Below are positions 10,335 to 22,318 of a DNA stretch of 64,000 bases, piece by piece. The DNA comes from Tetrastigma voinierianum. Taxonomy: Eukaryota > Streptophyta > Magnoliopsida > Vitales > Vitaceae. Every line of letters starts with the position of its first letter. Within the stretch, counting starts at the first letter, position 1. The notes beneath the pieces were generated by a model. It searched no databases and was not told the DNA's origin. It saw only the letters and a program-made list of their open reading frames with translations. The stretch lies in NCBI GenBank assembly GCA_016808115.1, contig JAEQBH010000651.1, positions 124,001 through 188,000 of the forward strand. The letters run 5' to 3'. A program made the position numbers and the translations under genes.

Positions 10335-10810
10335 AACCAATGAAGCTTCATCCCAAGGCGGCAATGTACTGACAATGTCATTTACCAGGAGGTCCTCCAT
10401 TCTATGAGATAGAGGAAACAAAAGAAAGGTTTTATGCTGATAAAAGTGGATATGGAGAAAGCTTATGAACGCCTATCTTAGGGCTTCATATGAGACACTC
10501 TAGGCAAGACCGGCCTTCCTTTTCCTTGGATTCGGAACATTATGCAATGTGTGGAATCTACGAAAATGTCCATTGTCTGGAATGGAAAAAATTCAACCTA
10601 ATTCAAGCCTTCAAGGGGGATTCGGCGGGGGGACGCCATTCCATACCTTTTCGTGCTTTGCAAGGAACGGCTAGGCCACATCATCTAACATGCAGTTAAT
10701 AACAGAAAGTGGAAACTAATCAAAATTTCTAGAACATGACCTCCTCTGTCCCATCTCTTTTTTGCAAATGATCTCATTTTGTTTGCATAAGCCTCGGAGG
10801 CCCAAATGTC
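10335..10810 (+). pseudogene. LINE reverse transcriptase remnant, 5' part of split element
   Basis: Frames read as a plant L1-type non-LTR reverse transcriptase: words like 'QEVLHSMR' and 'KKGFM', 'KVDMEKAYERL' (RT block 2), 'MSIVWNGEK', 'GIRRGDP'-like sequence (here ttcggcggggggacgcc), and 'FFANDLILFA', the damaged equivalent of the FADDL catalytic block. It stops at 10810 in 'ASEAQMS' and resumes at 26893. The middle is the Copia element A. Several stops and frameshifts show it is dead. The beginning of the LINE (ORF1, endonuclease) is missing. Confidence 0.85.
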
Positions 10811-12217
10811 CGTTCGAGAAGTGCTCTAAAGGCAATCGCCATTAGCACTTATTGTACGCACAACATATTATTTAATATGTAAGGCTTTTTCGTTAATTCG
10901 GTATTCATACATTAAATTGATATAGATCTTTAATATAATTAATAAAAGTTTCCATGATACATAATATAACATGAAGGAAATCGACGGGATCACGATAATA
11001 AGATTCCTATCATGCAATTATGTTAGTGTCTAAATTATTCCTAAATATGGATCAACAAGACCTGAGACGCACTAGCATATGTCATGCTCCTCGATCGATC
11101 GCGAATGTGATCTTATAAATCATGATCACGAGTTTCATCGTGAGTCTGCATGCACGTTTTACAAGAGTGCTTAAGATATCGAAGACCTATAATGAGACAA
11201 TCATACGGATCATCTATTTAAACGTAGGATTTATCATTTCATCATAAGAATGGTGCAAGTATCCTGGGGACTTCGAGGTGCTCAAGGATATCTCGACGCC
11301 GGGATTGCACTTCTCAATTCTTAATCCTTATTACTTCTCAGTGATCTCTCATGGATTTAGGATCAGTATAATTTGAGGTGTTCAAGGTAATTGAAAAAGT
11401 AGGTATTCGCCACTCCTAATAGAGGGAGGGTATACTTAAGGCCTCTTGTTGGAATCATTACTCAAGAATCTCTAGCCAAAGTGAGAATGCCTTGAGGAAT
11501 TTCTTCAAGTGCATAACTACTGAGTGATGAACTGGGACAGATCAAATATCACTGACTAGGTGGCATAAACAATCGAGCTGAGCCACATGATTGTCCATGC
11601 CCTCACATTATGGGGCTGATATGAAACGGATTTGGATGTGATCCAAATATGAGGGAGTTAATCTCATGAATGAGAATGTCACGGATTGAATCCTCGGGTG
11701 CCTAAAGCCCTCACTTAGAGAGATAATAGGTCACCAGACTTCTAGCTTAGTGGCCGTGTGGAACTCGCCATAACGCATGGGGATGTGTGTGTAACCTATC
11801 ATCACTTGCAGTGAGGGGCATTTTGATCATTTCATAGATAAGGTTTTCCTATAAAAGCAAATGTTACGGAAACCCCATGATGATGACTCTTGAGACTCAA
11901 ATAGTTCATGAGAAAATCCAATTTTCTCATCTCCCAAGAAGGTGTTCTGTAGCTCGAGAGACTGGGTTTTTGGCTTCCTCTTGGATCTAGACTTGGCTAG
12001 CACTGGACCCTTTCCAAGACCGCCGTTTGAGGTCATTTGGCCACTCGTGTGGATGCCAGCAGAGGCGAACCTGGGGACTTGGTTTACTTTGGCCTTAAAG
12101 TCGCTCAATTAATTAGCCTCGGTTTTGGAACTGACACAAGGTAACCCTACTCCCTTCTCTTTGTTGTAGAACCGGATTTGATGCTAAAAAGGGTCCTTGG
12201 ATGTGTTTTTGTTGGGA
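10811..12217 (+). repeat. 5' LTR of Copia element A
   Basis: Begins cgttcgagaagtgctctaaa (the 3' copy begins tgttagagaagtgctctaaa). It aligns with three separate blocks of the 3' LTR: 21667-22318, 23275-23988 and 26644-26892. It lacks about 190 bases present in the 3' copy around 23410-23640. The right edge is set by the 3' copy ending before the target duplication. Confidence 0.8.
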
Positions 12218-12268
12218 TTTTTTTTTTCGCTGCTATTGGCAAGTGTTGCCACCCACGAAACCCTTCAA

Positions 12269-12280
12269 TGGTATCAGAGC
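12269..12280 (+). promoter_or_regulatory. Copia primer-binding site (initiator tRNA-Met)
   Basis: tggtatcagagc is the classic Copia primer-binding site, complementary to the initiator tRNA-Met. It is exact here, about 50 bases after the inferred LTR end. Confidence 0.85.
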
Positions 12281-14441
12281 AACCTTATGTGCATCAAAAT
12301 TGGTTCATTGTTAAGAGTTTTTGGTTTTTGGTACCTATGTTTTCAAAAGTTTCGAAAATGAGATTTTTTGTATGAAAAGGTTTAGATCCAATGTTGTTCT
12401 TTATGTATATGGTCATGAGATGATCTAGGATGGTTAATATGAAGAAGAACCACTGAAGTGAGTAAAAGTCCCAAAGATTGGATTTTACACTTCGGGCCGG
12501 CTGAAAAACCCAAAGAACGCCATGACGCTCGCGCTCAACGCCAGACGCGTTCATAAATCCCAACAATGTCGCGACGCTGGATCATCATAATTCGTAACGT
12601 CAGAATCGCTGGTTGCCGCAACGCGGACGTGACGTGACGGACGTGACATGACATGATGTGACGCGGATATGACTCGCGACTCGACATAACGCTTGGAGTC
12701 AAACACTCTCAACGCCGCTGACGGGTGACACTGCATAAGGATGCCAACGCCGCGGACATGAAGGCGGTAAACGCCGCTACATAGTGGACCGCTGTGCCTC
12801 GTTTACTCTTCTTTCGTATGGTTTTGCACAAGTTTTGAACATGCCACTCTTATGTGTTTGAAATAGAAATGTGCAAGTTAAAACTAAACCGTTCAGCTTT
12901 AAAATTTCTAGAATCATGGATTTCAAAAAACCGTGTTGAAATTACCTAAGAGAGAATTTTGGACAAAAATGTCCTTTTGAAAAATTACGGTTCAAAATTT
13001 GAATCGGGATAATTGATCAAGGAGTTGAACCAATTGGGAGAATTAACTAGATTATTATCTGCAGTTGAATCGCGTTCATGATTCAAGATGTCGAATCAAA
13101 TTTGCTCAAGTGTTGAATAAAGATATTCGCTCAAGTGTCGAATGAATTGGATGTGTAACAATTTTACCAAGTGTTTGATTTAGTCATTGCTAAAATTAAT
13201 AACAAAACAAATGGATCAATATTTATTTCAAGTGGTGAAAACCTTTAATGTTTGAAATCATATGTACCATTACCTTCTGTCTTCAATGGATTGCATTGTG
13301 AGAATGTATGTTTAAGGGTGTATGTTAGCATGATGATGATTGGTGGACTCATTTCAATGGTGATCGAACATACCGCATTCGATTGTTAATTCTTGCATAA
13401 CAGGTATGCTTGTCCCCATTTCTTCATCTTTTGCAATATCTTTCCTTATCTGTAACTTCCCTAAATGTAACTTGGAGGTTATTCTTATTAAATGTATGTA
13501 ATAGATTACAAAGGATTAGGATAAGTTGGTGAAGATGCAAAAGGAGAAAGCCGTGGTGGAGAAGGAACCAGCAGACCTGCTTGTAAATTTGATTTATTTT
13601 AAAGGGAAGTTGTAATAATCACGCATATCCCTAGGTTTGACTCTAGCCTAATTCCATTACGACTCATGAAATTTGATCTTAGAATGTCCATAATCATGCC
13701 AAGTAGTTAGAGTAACTATCCTTATAATTTCATGAGATGAATGGATAATGCATACAATGAGAAAGATGACGAATCCAAAGAAACCTCCATTATTAATATT
13801 AAGGCTAACGCTTCATCGCTAATATGGTGTGAACGTAGTTCCTTTGAGATTGAGGTCATTGGGCTAACCCCAAGCCTTCCTCCACAAGAACATGTTCATC
13901 CATGGAACAGCTTTCCCGATGGGTAGCCGCCTTAACTAAGACTCCATTAGCTTCGCGCAGATAACCCTAAGGTTACTGCCGGATGTAGATGCAGTCAGTC
14001 ATTATACATAAGATGTATAAGTATCATGAGGTGATAACCTGAAGCTGATAGTTTACAAATCGCTGATAGCACCGATTCGAGAAGGTTGCATCGTGACAAA
14101 TTGGAATAATTATCGATCCAAGATAAACTTTGTCGGGCTAACCCAAGGTCACTCAAGTGATATCGACTTTAATTGCGCATTTAATGCAATTGATATGATC
14201 ATGATACTCTTACCTTTTACCCAAGGTACTTTGTCACAAAACCTAAGGTGATTTCGGGTGATATCGATATCCACCTCTGAGGAAAACCTCCATATAGGTT
14301 CTCTTGATCAATAAGTGAGGGCTATGGATTCGCAATAAAATAATGGGAGCCATAATGCGTAATTATCAAGCCATAATAATTATGCATTTTAAGTACAATC
14401 TAACATAATCTCTTTTACATCTAGGTTATAAGAATCAAACC
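12281..14441 (+). other. Untranslated leader of Copia element A
   Basis: Between the primer-binding site and gag is 2.1 kb with no supported coding frame. Positions 12520-12790 form a CG-rich island with repeated acgccg, gacgtgac and cgcggac words, unlike its AT-rich surroundings. It may be a separate old insertion or part of the leader. Confidence 0.5.
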
Positions 14442-14834
14442 ATGTCAACGAATGTGAACATGAAAACGATAATGGATGACAAAATATTGATCGAGCCTAA
14501 CTTCTTGGACTGGCTGAAGAATTTGAGAATAGTTCTCAAAGAAGAAAAAATAGCCTATATCATCATTGAGCCAATCCCTGGGTCCCCGACTGCTGATGCA
14601 CCTGAAAGTGTTCAGAGGGAATATAAAAAACGCTTGGTTGATTGTGCGAGGGCAGGATTGATTATCCACACCTCCATGTCACTTGAGTTTCAGAAGCAGT
14701 ATAAGACTGAGGATGCATATTCCATAGTACGCCATCTAAGGGAACATTATAATAAGCAGGCGGCCATTGAAGGGTTTGAAGTGGCAAGACTTCTTTTTGG
14801 TTCCAAGATGGAGGTGGGGACGTCTCCAGTGTAA
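14442..14834 (+). pseudogene. Copia gag, 130-codon open part
   Basis: This is the best preserved open frame of element A. It begins MSTNVN, with 'FLDWLKNLRIVLK' (the Copia gag 'Y/NWxRNLxIVL' start), then 'IEPIPGSPTADAPESVQ', 'LVDCARAGLIIHTSM', 'YSIVRHLREHYNKQ' and 'ARLLFGSKM'. These match the UBN2-type gag of Copia elements. Gag would form the particle. It ends early at a stop after SKMEVGTSPV, and the remaining gag continues in other frames to about 15130, where a degraded zinc-knuckle word (GICFYQGG) is seen. Confidence 0.85.
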
Positions 14835-15789
14835 TATGCGCATTGCATTTGATAATCGCATTGAGAGGTCGATCAATCGGGTCATCGGATGGATCCTAAT
14901 CAAGTATAGACTTTATTCTCGCAAGGTTACTCGATAGTTTCAGACATTAGGCTCGACTATGATGGTCCATAAAATACCTACCATACCCAAATTGATCAAC
15001 GTGCTAGAAATGGCTAAGGGAAAAATGGCTAAGAAGAAAGGCAAAGAGACTACCCTGAAAAGGACTTCCTCAAAGGGTATTTGCTTCTATCAAGGGGGCC
15101 AGACGTACATTAAGAGGAACAGAAGGCTCACTCGGAGTCGAAGAACAAGGCGGCATGTGACGACCATCATCTTCGTGTTTCTATGTGTCACGGGCGCTTA
15201 TTGTTTCTCCAACAACATGGGTATGCGATATCGCCTTGTGGCTCACATAAGGGCCGATATGCGAGCTCGGGCGAACTGGGCAGAACCTCACAAAGGGAGA
15301 GTCCGACCGTTGGTAATGGTGCAAGAGTCGCATATTGCCATCAGACTTATGTTTTTAACTCCCTAGTGTTTTTGTTTAAATTTGGAAGATTGTTGTTATG
15401 TCCCAAAGATCGACGAAGAACAATGTTTTGCTTCATGTTCAACAAAAGGGTTTTATGTAATTTCAGGACAATGGTTGTTACATTACGATGTCAATTATGT
15501 CGTGGAACATTAAAGCAATGGGACTTACATATCGGATGTTCATTCCAATTTAAATGTTAATGACAATAAAAGGGACCAAAGAGAGATAACTAAATCATCT
15601 CACACACAAGGCATGTCACCTTCGCCCGCAAATAAGAGACACATGACTCCAGTTGCACGCTTGTGGTAGCTTGCGTCATTTGATCGTATCATTTGACAAC
15701 TATGAATCTTGCCATAGGGCAAAGATGACATGATCACTTTTATATGAAGGGGTAAACTTAATTGTGGACCATTAATCCCTATACATTAT
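14835..15789 (+). pseudogene. Nucleocapsid, protease and linker remnants of Copia A
   Basis: The stretch after gag keeps a basic Lys-rich segment (KGKMAKKKGKET), a damaged CCHC knuckle (ICFYQGG) and, further on, gag-pre-integrase-like words, all in changing frames. No intact protease active site was found. It connects gag to integrase in the expected order. Confidence 0.55.
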
Positions 15790-16190
15790 GATGTTTATGG
15801 TCCTTGTCCATTAATGCCAGAGGTGGTTTCGTCTACTTTATTACCTTTATCAATGATCATTCATGATTAGGGTACTTGCATCTTACAAGATACAAATCAG
15901 AATTCTTTGAAGAGTTTAGAGAACTCAAAGATGAAGCAAAGAAACAATTTGGAAAGGTTTTCAAATCACTTAGATGAGATCCAAGTGACGAATGCTTAAA
16001 CCAAGAGTTTCTGGGTTATCTCAGGGATAATGAGACTTTATCCAAGTAAATGCCACCTTACACCCCATAATACAATAGTGTGATAAAACGGATAATCAAA
16101 CCTTGAGCCGACTTGGTAAAATTAATGTCATAAGGCATCAACTCAAGTCACTTTAAGGGTATGCACATGAGACTGTTGTTTAAGTGTTAA
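15790..16190 (+). pseudogene. Copia integrase remnant, first part
   Basis: Translation with stops gives 'YGPLSINARGGFVYFITFINDHS', quoted here only in part as GGFVYFITFINDHS, the classic integrase core start, then 'YKSEFFEEFRELKDEAKKQ' and 'EFLGYLRDN'. Near the end it reads like 'GYAHETVVxVLN'. The frame is cut at GTG TTA A by the insert at 16191 and resumes as AC AAG GTC at about 19628. Confidence 0.75.
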
Positions 16191-18171
16191 TGTAAGACCC
16201 TGAATTTTAAGTTTCCATGAATAGTAAATTTCGTTTTCTTTCAGTTAGGTATCTGACTAAAAACAGTCAAATGAATAGTAATTTTCGAAAAACAAGCCCC
16301 GAAAATAAATAAATAAATGCTCATAATAATGTATTGAGTCTAAAGAAGCTGAAATAGATTAAAACAAAATTATGTTAAGGGGTGAAAATGCAATTTTAAT
16401 AAAAAAATGGCGAAACGGTAATTTGTCACAGAAAAATTTGAAAATTTTTTAGATTTTGGATGACTAAACAGACTTTACCGTTGAATTCATCCCGTGAAAT
16501 CTAGTTACTCATTCGAATTTCGTCACTCAGACAATAATTTTCACGAAATTCGAGGCTTACAAGCATCATGGACCTTAAAATGAGATTTTTAGAAAAATCT
16601 CTAAAAAATATAAAAATTTAAAGAATGTCCACTTAAGATAGATGTGAAACTGAAATCTGGATTACAATAAATTATTTTTGACAAAAAACAGATCGTGAAA
16701 CGTGATATCGTGGCGCGATCGTGAGCCACGTGTCTCATATTTAACACTCTAAAAATCTAACCTACCAAAAGATCTCATTTTTTGTCTAATCCAAACCGTA
16801 GAGAGAGAGAGAGGGGGGGGGAGAGAGAGAAAGTCAAGCTTCTCTCTTCGATTCACCGGATTTCATCTAGCCGAAACTCCTAAGCAGCCCGAGAATTGTG
16901 CCTAATCTACACAACTATAGCTACATCGTAAAATGAATCACAGGATTCTGTCAAGGTCCAAGGTTCAGGTTTTCACGAAAACCGAGAAAAGGTGGTGTCT
17001 CGTGAAATCACGCCATTTGAGGTAGGGTTTTTCTCTTACTCAGTTAATTTCTGTCTAAGGGCATATGTGTGTCCAAGGAGATACTGTCCAGTTTTTTTTC
17101 TCCGACCCCATGATCAGATTCAAGCATAGCTCGTCATCACTTATCCGTAACTGAGTTTCGATTCAAATTTCCAAGTAAACTAGACTGATAGGAGAACATT
17201 TCTCCTTGAAATAGGTCTATCCAAATTCCGACCCATTTGGACTCAAAAATGCATTCAAAGTGGAGTTATTACAATTTTTCGTTCGCTTTTTAAGACTCCA
17301 TGACTCAGATGTACGCATAACTTGACAATACCATCCGAATTTAGTGGATTCAAATTGGTAAGAAACTAAAATTGATATGAGAACATTTCTATCAAATAGC
17401 CAATCCAATTCACCAATTTGGACCTTAAATATTCAGTGGAGCCAGTGCTCAGATAGCTTCTGGTTCTGCTTCAAAACCGAATAAATTCCCGTTGTTTAGA
17501 TATATCTTATTTGATCCGATTTGAGTTATTCAAGTTGAAGAAGAACCATATTTCAAAATGAGTACAAAGAAAAAGTGTCAATTTATGGATTAAGGCCCCT
17601 GAAATCGGGTATCATAGACTGTTTCCAGTGTAAACAGAGTAAATTGACTAGTTTTGAATGAAAAGGTCATAACTTCTTCACCCGAACTCCGTTTTGAGTG
17701 TTCTTGGACTCTAAGGAAAGCTCATTGAGTCAAGATTCTATCCATATTCATGTAGAGTATAGGGTATGATCAGAACATGACTGAAAATTTATGTTTTGCA
17801 CCAAGTGTGTAGGTTGCTTGGTTATATCGATGTGAATAGCCGAGTTTTGGCATGACCATTTCAAGGCATGTCTGGCTATCAGATTGGGTAGTACTCTATG
17901 AGTTAAAGATAAGAAAATCATGAGAACAAAAGAGGTTGAGTTCAATTGATTTTAATCAATTGGAAGTGATTAAATGCTCAAGGGTCACTGGAAAGTATGC
18001 GATAGTTACGGTTTAACTGAACAAGATTAAGGTATGGATGTTGGGTCGGATTTTTACGGATAATGTGACTAGAGGAGAAAGGTGATAAAGGATAAGGGTG
18101 GAGGTAAGTTTTATTTAAAGGAAGAAAATGTGGCTTAAATAACTAGCGGAGGGGGAATATAAATGTTTATG

Positions 18172-18174
<3 letters not shown>

Positions 18175-18241
<67 letters not shown>
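18175..18241. repeat. (TA)n microsatellite
   Basis: A clean run of alternating T and A about 67 bases long inside the F0 insert. Confidence 0.97.
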
Positions 18242-18244
<3 letters not shown>

Positions 18245-18654
18245 GTTTACCAATGTATATGTTTTCATATCTATGTTAGTAAATGTTCAAATGAAAAATG
18301 TGGTTTTCACTTTAAATTATGTTGAGAAAATATGAAATGATTATGGTTTCCATAGTTTTATAAAGTATGATTTATGGTTTCGTGAGAAATGAAATGTTAT
18401 GAATGTATATTTTATATACACGTTTATATGAAACGTTAACTACATTCTATGTTACAAAGATAAAGTTTAAAGAAAGTCGACTAAAGCAGATTTTTTACGC
18501 TGCATGAGACATGGAAAAGGGTTAGGGATTTTTTTATGTAGGGAAGGGAAGAGTGATGCATATCGCTATGCACGTGAAAAGTAATGAAAAGTTTTACCAA
18601 CGATAATGCGATTTATTCCATGCGGCAATGGTATTTAAAAGAATGCACGATGAA

Positions 18655-18830
18655 TGTAGAGGTTCCTTTCGGGGCAATGGTGATCGTAAGACTGTTTCCG
18701 AGGGTTCTTTCATGGCCAACTAAGTGGTTAACTAAGATGGCACGATTTCGAGGTTCTTTTGGGCCATTGGTGATCGTAAGACTACTTCCTGAGGTTCTTT
18801 CATGGACCAACCGTAGGTTAACGAGTATGC
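18655..18830. repeat. 90-bp tandem duplication
   Basis: The word tgatcgtaag recurs at 18681 and 18771, exactly 90 bases apart. Flanking words (gaggttc-ttt, ggttctttcatgg, ggttaac) recur in the same order. Because 90 is a multiple of three, an open frame through this part shows a repeated peptide, but no known domain. Confidence 0.8.
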
Positions 18831-18883
18831 GGCCCATCGACACATTGATTCAAAAGCGAAAAGAGTATATCAAAGATATGTTG

Positions 18884-19075
18884 ATACAATTGTTTGCCAT
18901 CAGATTCGAACTATATGGAAAAGAAAGTAAAGTAAATGTTTATAGAAATGAGATCTCTATACAATTGTTTTACACGTTGTATTTGAATAAAAAGGAAAAG
19001 AATGCAAAGCAAATGTTTAGTGGAATGAGATTCTATACAATAGTTTTACATATCAGATTTGAAGGAAACATTATT
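18884..19075. repeat. ~75-bp tandem repeat x3
   Basis: The pattern 'tacaattgtttt' followed by 'cagatttgaa' and an A-rich segment recurs near 18888, 18960 and 19036. Together with the 90-bp duplication it keeps a 194-codon open frame (18584-19168), which I take to be incidental to repeat structure. Confidence 0.65.
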
Positions 19076-19622
19076 TTCCTAGCGAACTTACTTACCGAGC
19101 TCTTTAGTTCACCTTTTTCCAAATGTTTTCGGGCAAGATCGACGTACACCAGCATCCTCCGCCAATGACACCCGCCTCACGCAGATTTTACCTCACTTTT
19201 TGAAACATAGTTTTTGGCTTGTAAATAACTACTTATACACCTTTATTTTGTAATGTATATAGGTTTTAAAAGTTAAGAAAATGATTTTAAAGTTTGATTT
19301 GAAATTGGTCAGGTGGACTCGATGTCCTATCATGGATGTGGAGTAAATTAAATTGTTTTATTATGGTGTTGTAAATAGTAAGCACAACTGAAATGTATGA
19401 ACTCAGCCCGATTTTCTATAGCGGTTTAATGTTTAAAAAAAAAAATCATTCCCACTATGTTTCATAAGATTTTAATGGAAAACGTGAATCGTATAAATGG
19501 GTTCCCAGACGATTCACTTTAAAAAGGTTTAAACCCAAAATGAAATGCTTTTTTTCGAATCCGTAGGAGTGCTCTGAGGGTCCCCGAAGTTAAGAAAAGG
19601 AAACTCCTGGTCGGTCCCTTCG

Positions 19623-19920
19623 CTTAAAACAAGGTCCAATCAAAGTCACAGGGTTACTCCATACGGGATATGACTAAAAAGGATCCCTATGTTTCACCTA
19701 AATGTATGGGGTTATCCCGCTTAAAAGAAGGAATCTTTATTGAACAAAGCTTCGAGGCTAAACTGACAGTGTCTATTTGTAGATATCCCATGAAAGTTTT
19801 TGATATCGCTTCTTACAAAACTCCTGAAAGAAAAGCTCGTTTGCTTGTAGCAATAATGCCTTCATAGAAATACTTTCTAAGAGAAGACAGTGAGAGCAAT
19901 GATGAGCTTGGTGAAGTTTA
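19623..19920 (+). pseudogene. Copia integrase remnant, second part
   Basis: The sequence resumes after the F0 insert with frames resembling 'TPYGIW', 'LNVWGYPA', 'CRYPM', 'YFLREDSESNDELGEV'. These correspond to the GKKP/VWGCPA region, the YPK-G-YFY region and the end of integrase in Copia polyproteins. It is broken by several frameshifts. Confidence 0.7.
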
Positions 19921-20257
19921 AAGTGCTTAAATAAACACAGATCAACTGACTTAATTTAATTAATGAAGTAACAACTGATCCTTCTAAAAACACAAGCACA
20001 TCGTATTACTAGTAGGATACGTACTGTTCCAAAGAAATATATATTTCTCATCAATGAATAGTGGAACGTATTGCTTAAAAAGATTGATGAGCCTACTCAT
20101 CCAATGCATATGAAACAGTAGTTCAACCCGATACATGGCTTCTGAAACCATAAAGTCAAGGATGGATTCATGAATCAAACTAAGGAGATTCTTGGTAGAT
20201 GCACCCGAAGAGATAAAACCCATAGGGTGCAAATGAATCTTCAAGAAAAAGACGGAC

Positions 20258-20780
20258 ATGGAAGGTAATGTGATTACCTATAAAGCTAGGCTTGTGGCTA
20301 AGGGTTATCGTCAAAAACAAGGAGTTAATTATGACGAGACTTTCAATCCAGTGTCTATGCTTAAATCCATAAGAATACTCCTAGCTATCGCCGCTCATTA
20401 TGATTATGAGATATGGAAAATGAATGTGAAAACAACTTTCCTCAATGGAAACCTAATCGAGGAAGTGTATATGACATAGCCTGGCTAGCTTCATATCCGG
20501 GAAGTGGCAATAAAGCATGCAAACCTACAGATCCATTTACGGCTGAAGTAAAACATCTAGGAGTTGGAATATTTGATTTAAGGTCAAAATCAAAGAGTTT
20601 CGATTTCACAAAATGCATGAGCCTCAGGTGTACAAGATGGATGTGAGGAGTAATACCATGTGTCTCTAATGTCAGAGGGTGGATGACATATTACTTAGTG
20701 GAAATGACGCCCATCGGGTAAAATTAGTCAATATGATAATATAGATATAACCTATAAATATAATGGTTATCCAGAACATT
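20258..20780 (+). pseudogene. Copia reverse transcriptase remnant
   Basis: An open stretch to 20476 reads YKARLVAKGYRQKQGVNYDE, then TFNPVSMLKSIRILLAIAAH and MNVKTTFLNGNLIEEVYM, all hallmark RT words of Copia (YKARLVAKGF, FAPV, MDVKTAFLNG). After it, the 'KVCKLQRSIYGLKQ' region is present but frameshifted and the YVDD active site is lost (gtggatgacat remains near 20671). It is not functional. Confidence 0.88.
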
Positions 20781-20899
20781 CTCCATTTAAAGACCTAGAG
20801 AAGCGCACCACATATTAGAGATATAGATCATGTAGATAGACGAGAAGGTTGCTTAAGTCTTTCAAAGCATACATACATAGCAAAGGATGCTGGTAGTTT

Positions 20900-21420
20900 A
20901 GTACTGAGTGTGCCCAAGAGAGGATATGTCCCCATGGTTAGTGGGATTACCCTCTCAAAGTCTTTATGTCCGTTGACACAAGATGAGAGGACACACATGA
21001 GTGTGATACCATATGCTTCGGCTATAAGATCAATCATGTACGCTATGTTGTGTACTATACCTATCAAATATGCTCGAGAGCCACGAAAGATATCACTGAC
21101 CTAGGTGAGGGTCATCAGGATCACAAGACATCCTTTACTTGAGAAGGACTAAGGAAATATTCTTGATTAAAGGAAATGGGGATCTTATAGTAAGATACCA
21201 AATGTTGCTATGATGGAGATGACACTGAATCTCAATCAGGCTAAAGTTCAAGTTGAATGATGACACAGTCAATTGGAAGAGTTCCAAGCAAGAGATGAGT
21301 GTGGATTCTATAACTAAATTAGAGTACTTCGTTGCTTCCGACGACAGCTTAAGGAAGTGGTTCAGACAAGTAAGTTCATTTATGAACTACAAGTGGTTTC
21401 TTACATTGTTGATCCGATAT
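20900..21420 (+). pseudogene. Copia RNase H remnant
   Basis: Words such as 'PLTQDERTHMSVIPYASAI', quoted in part, and 'MYAMLCT' correspond to the conserved PVGSLMYAMLCTRPD segment. The later frame 'VNWKSSKQEMSVDSITKLEY' corresponds to VSWKSSKQ-TVADSTTEAEY of RNase H. It follows the RT in the expected order. Confidence 0.8.
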
Positions 21421-22318
21421 CAAGTATTTGATAACGAGCGGAGCCATCGCGTAAAACTAAAGGAAACTACGCCTCATCAAAGGTCTAAACTAGTACTCGT
21501 GGTGATGCCATTAGATTTGAGAAATCATTGGTGATCGTGATAAAGATGTAGATACACCGGCCGAATACATATGATCTCGCGGCTTCACTTCAAAAGAAGT
21601 ACAATTTCATAAACTCACAAAGGTATGAGACATGGTATGTAATCGCTTTAACAAGTAGCGGGAGTTTGTTAGAGAAGTGCTCTAAAAGGCAACGCCATTA
21701 GCACTTATCAGACGCACAACATATTATTTTATCACGTATACTTCTTCATTAATTCAATATTCATATCGTTGAATTGATATATATCTTTAATATACTCACG
21801 TAAGTCCATATGATATAATATAGCATGAAGGAAATCATGATGGGATCATGATAATAAGATTCCTATCATGTGCAATTATGTTAGTGTCTAAATTATCCTT
21901 AATCATAAGATCAACAAGACTAGACATTGTTGATCCGGACAGACTAGCACATGTCATACTCCTTGATTGGATCAAGCAATAGATCTTAAAAATTGTGATC
22001 ATGAGTTGATTAGAATGGGCGCGGTGGATGCTTGCTAAGAGTAGTTAAGTACATCGAGACCTTATAATGAATAAATCATATTGATCATCTATTTTAAATG
22101 TAAGCTATCATTTCATCAATGCAATGGTGCAAGTATCCTTAGACTTGAGGTGCTCAAGGATATTTTGACGCTAATCCTCAGACTTTGACCTCAATCCATG
22201 TCACTCGTGGGTCTCTCATCGATGGTGATCAGTATAGCCTGAGGTGTTCAAAGGCACTAGCATTTCAACAAAGGATTTGCTAATCCTACCGTAGGGAGGT
22301 ATACCAAGAAAGATCTCC

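Larger units (their letters stand above)
16191..19622 (+). mobile_element. Gypsy-type solo-LTR-like insert F0 inside Copia A integrase
   Basis: It starts tgtaagaccctgaatttt, a start shared in altered form with inserts F1 (35772) and F2 (40755). The flanks gttaa (16186-16190) and cttaa (19623-19627) look like a 5-bp target duplication with one change. Removing it rejoins the integrase codons for a sequence like VLN-KV-SKS. It has no internal primer-binding site or polyprotein, so it behaves as a solo LTR, unusually long at 3.4 kb. It holds two tandem repeats and a TA tract. Confidence 0.65.

Noticed and set aside
18584..19168. 194-codon frame as a novel repeat protein
   Set aside because: Explained by tandem repeats with multiples of three; lies in a non-coding LTR-like insert.
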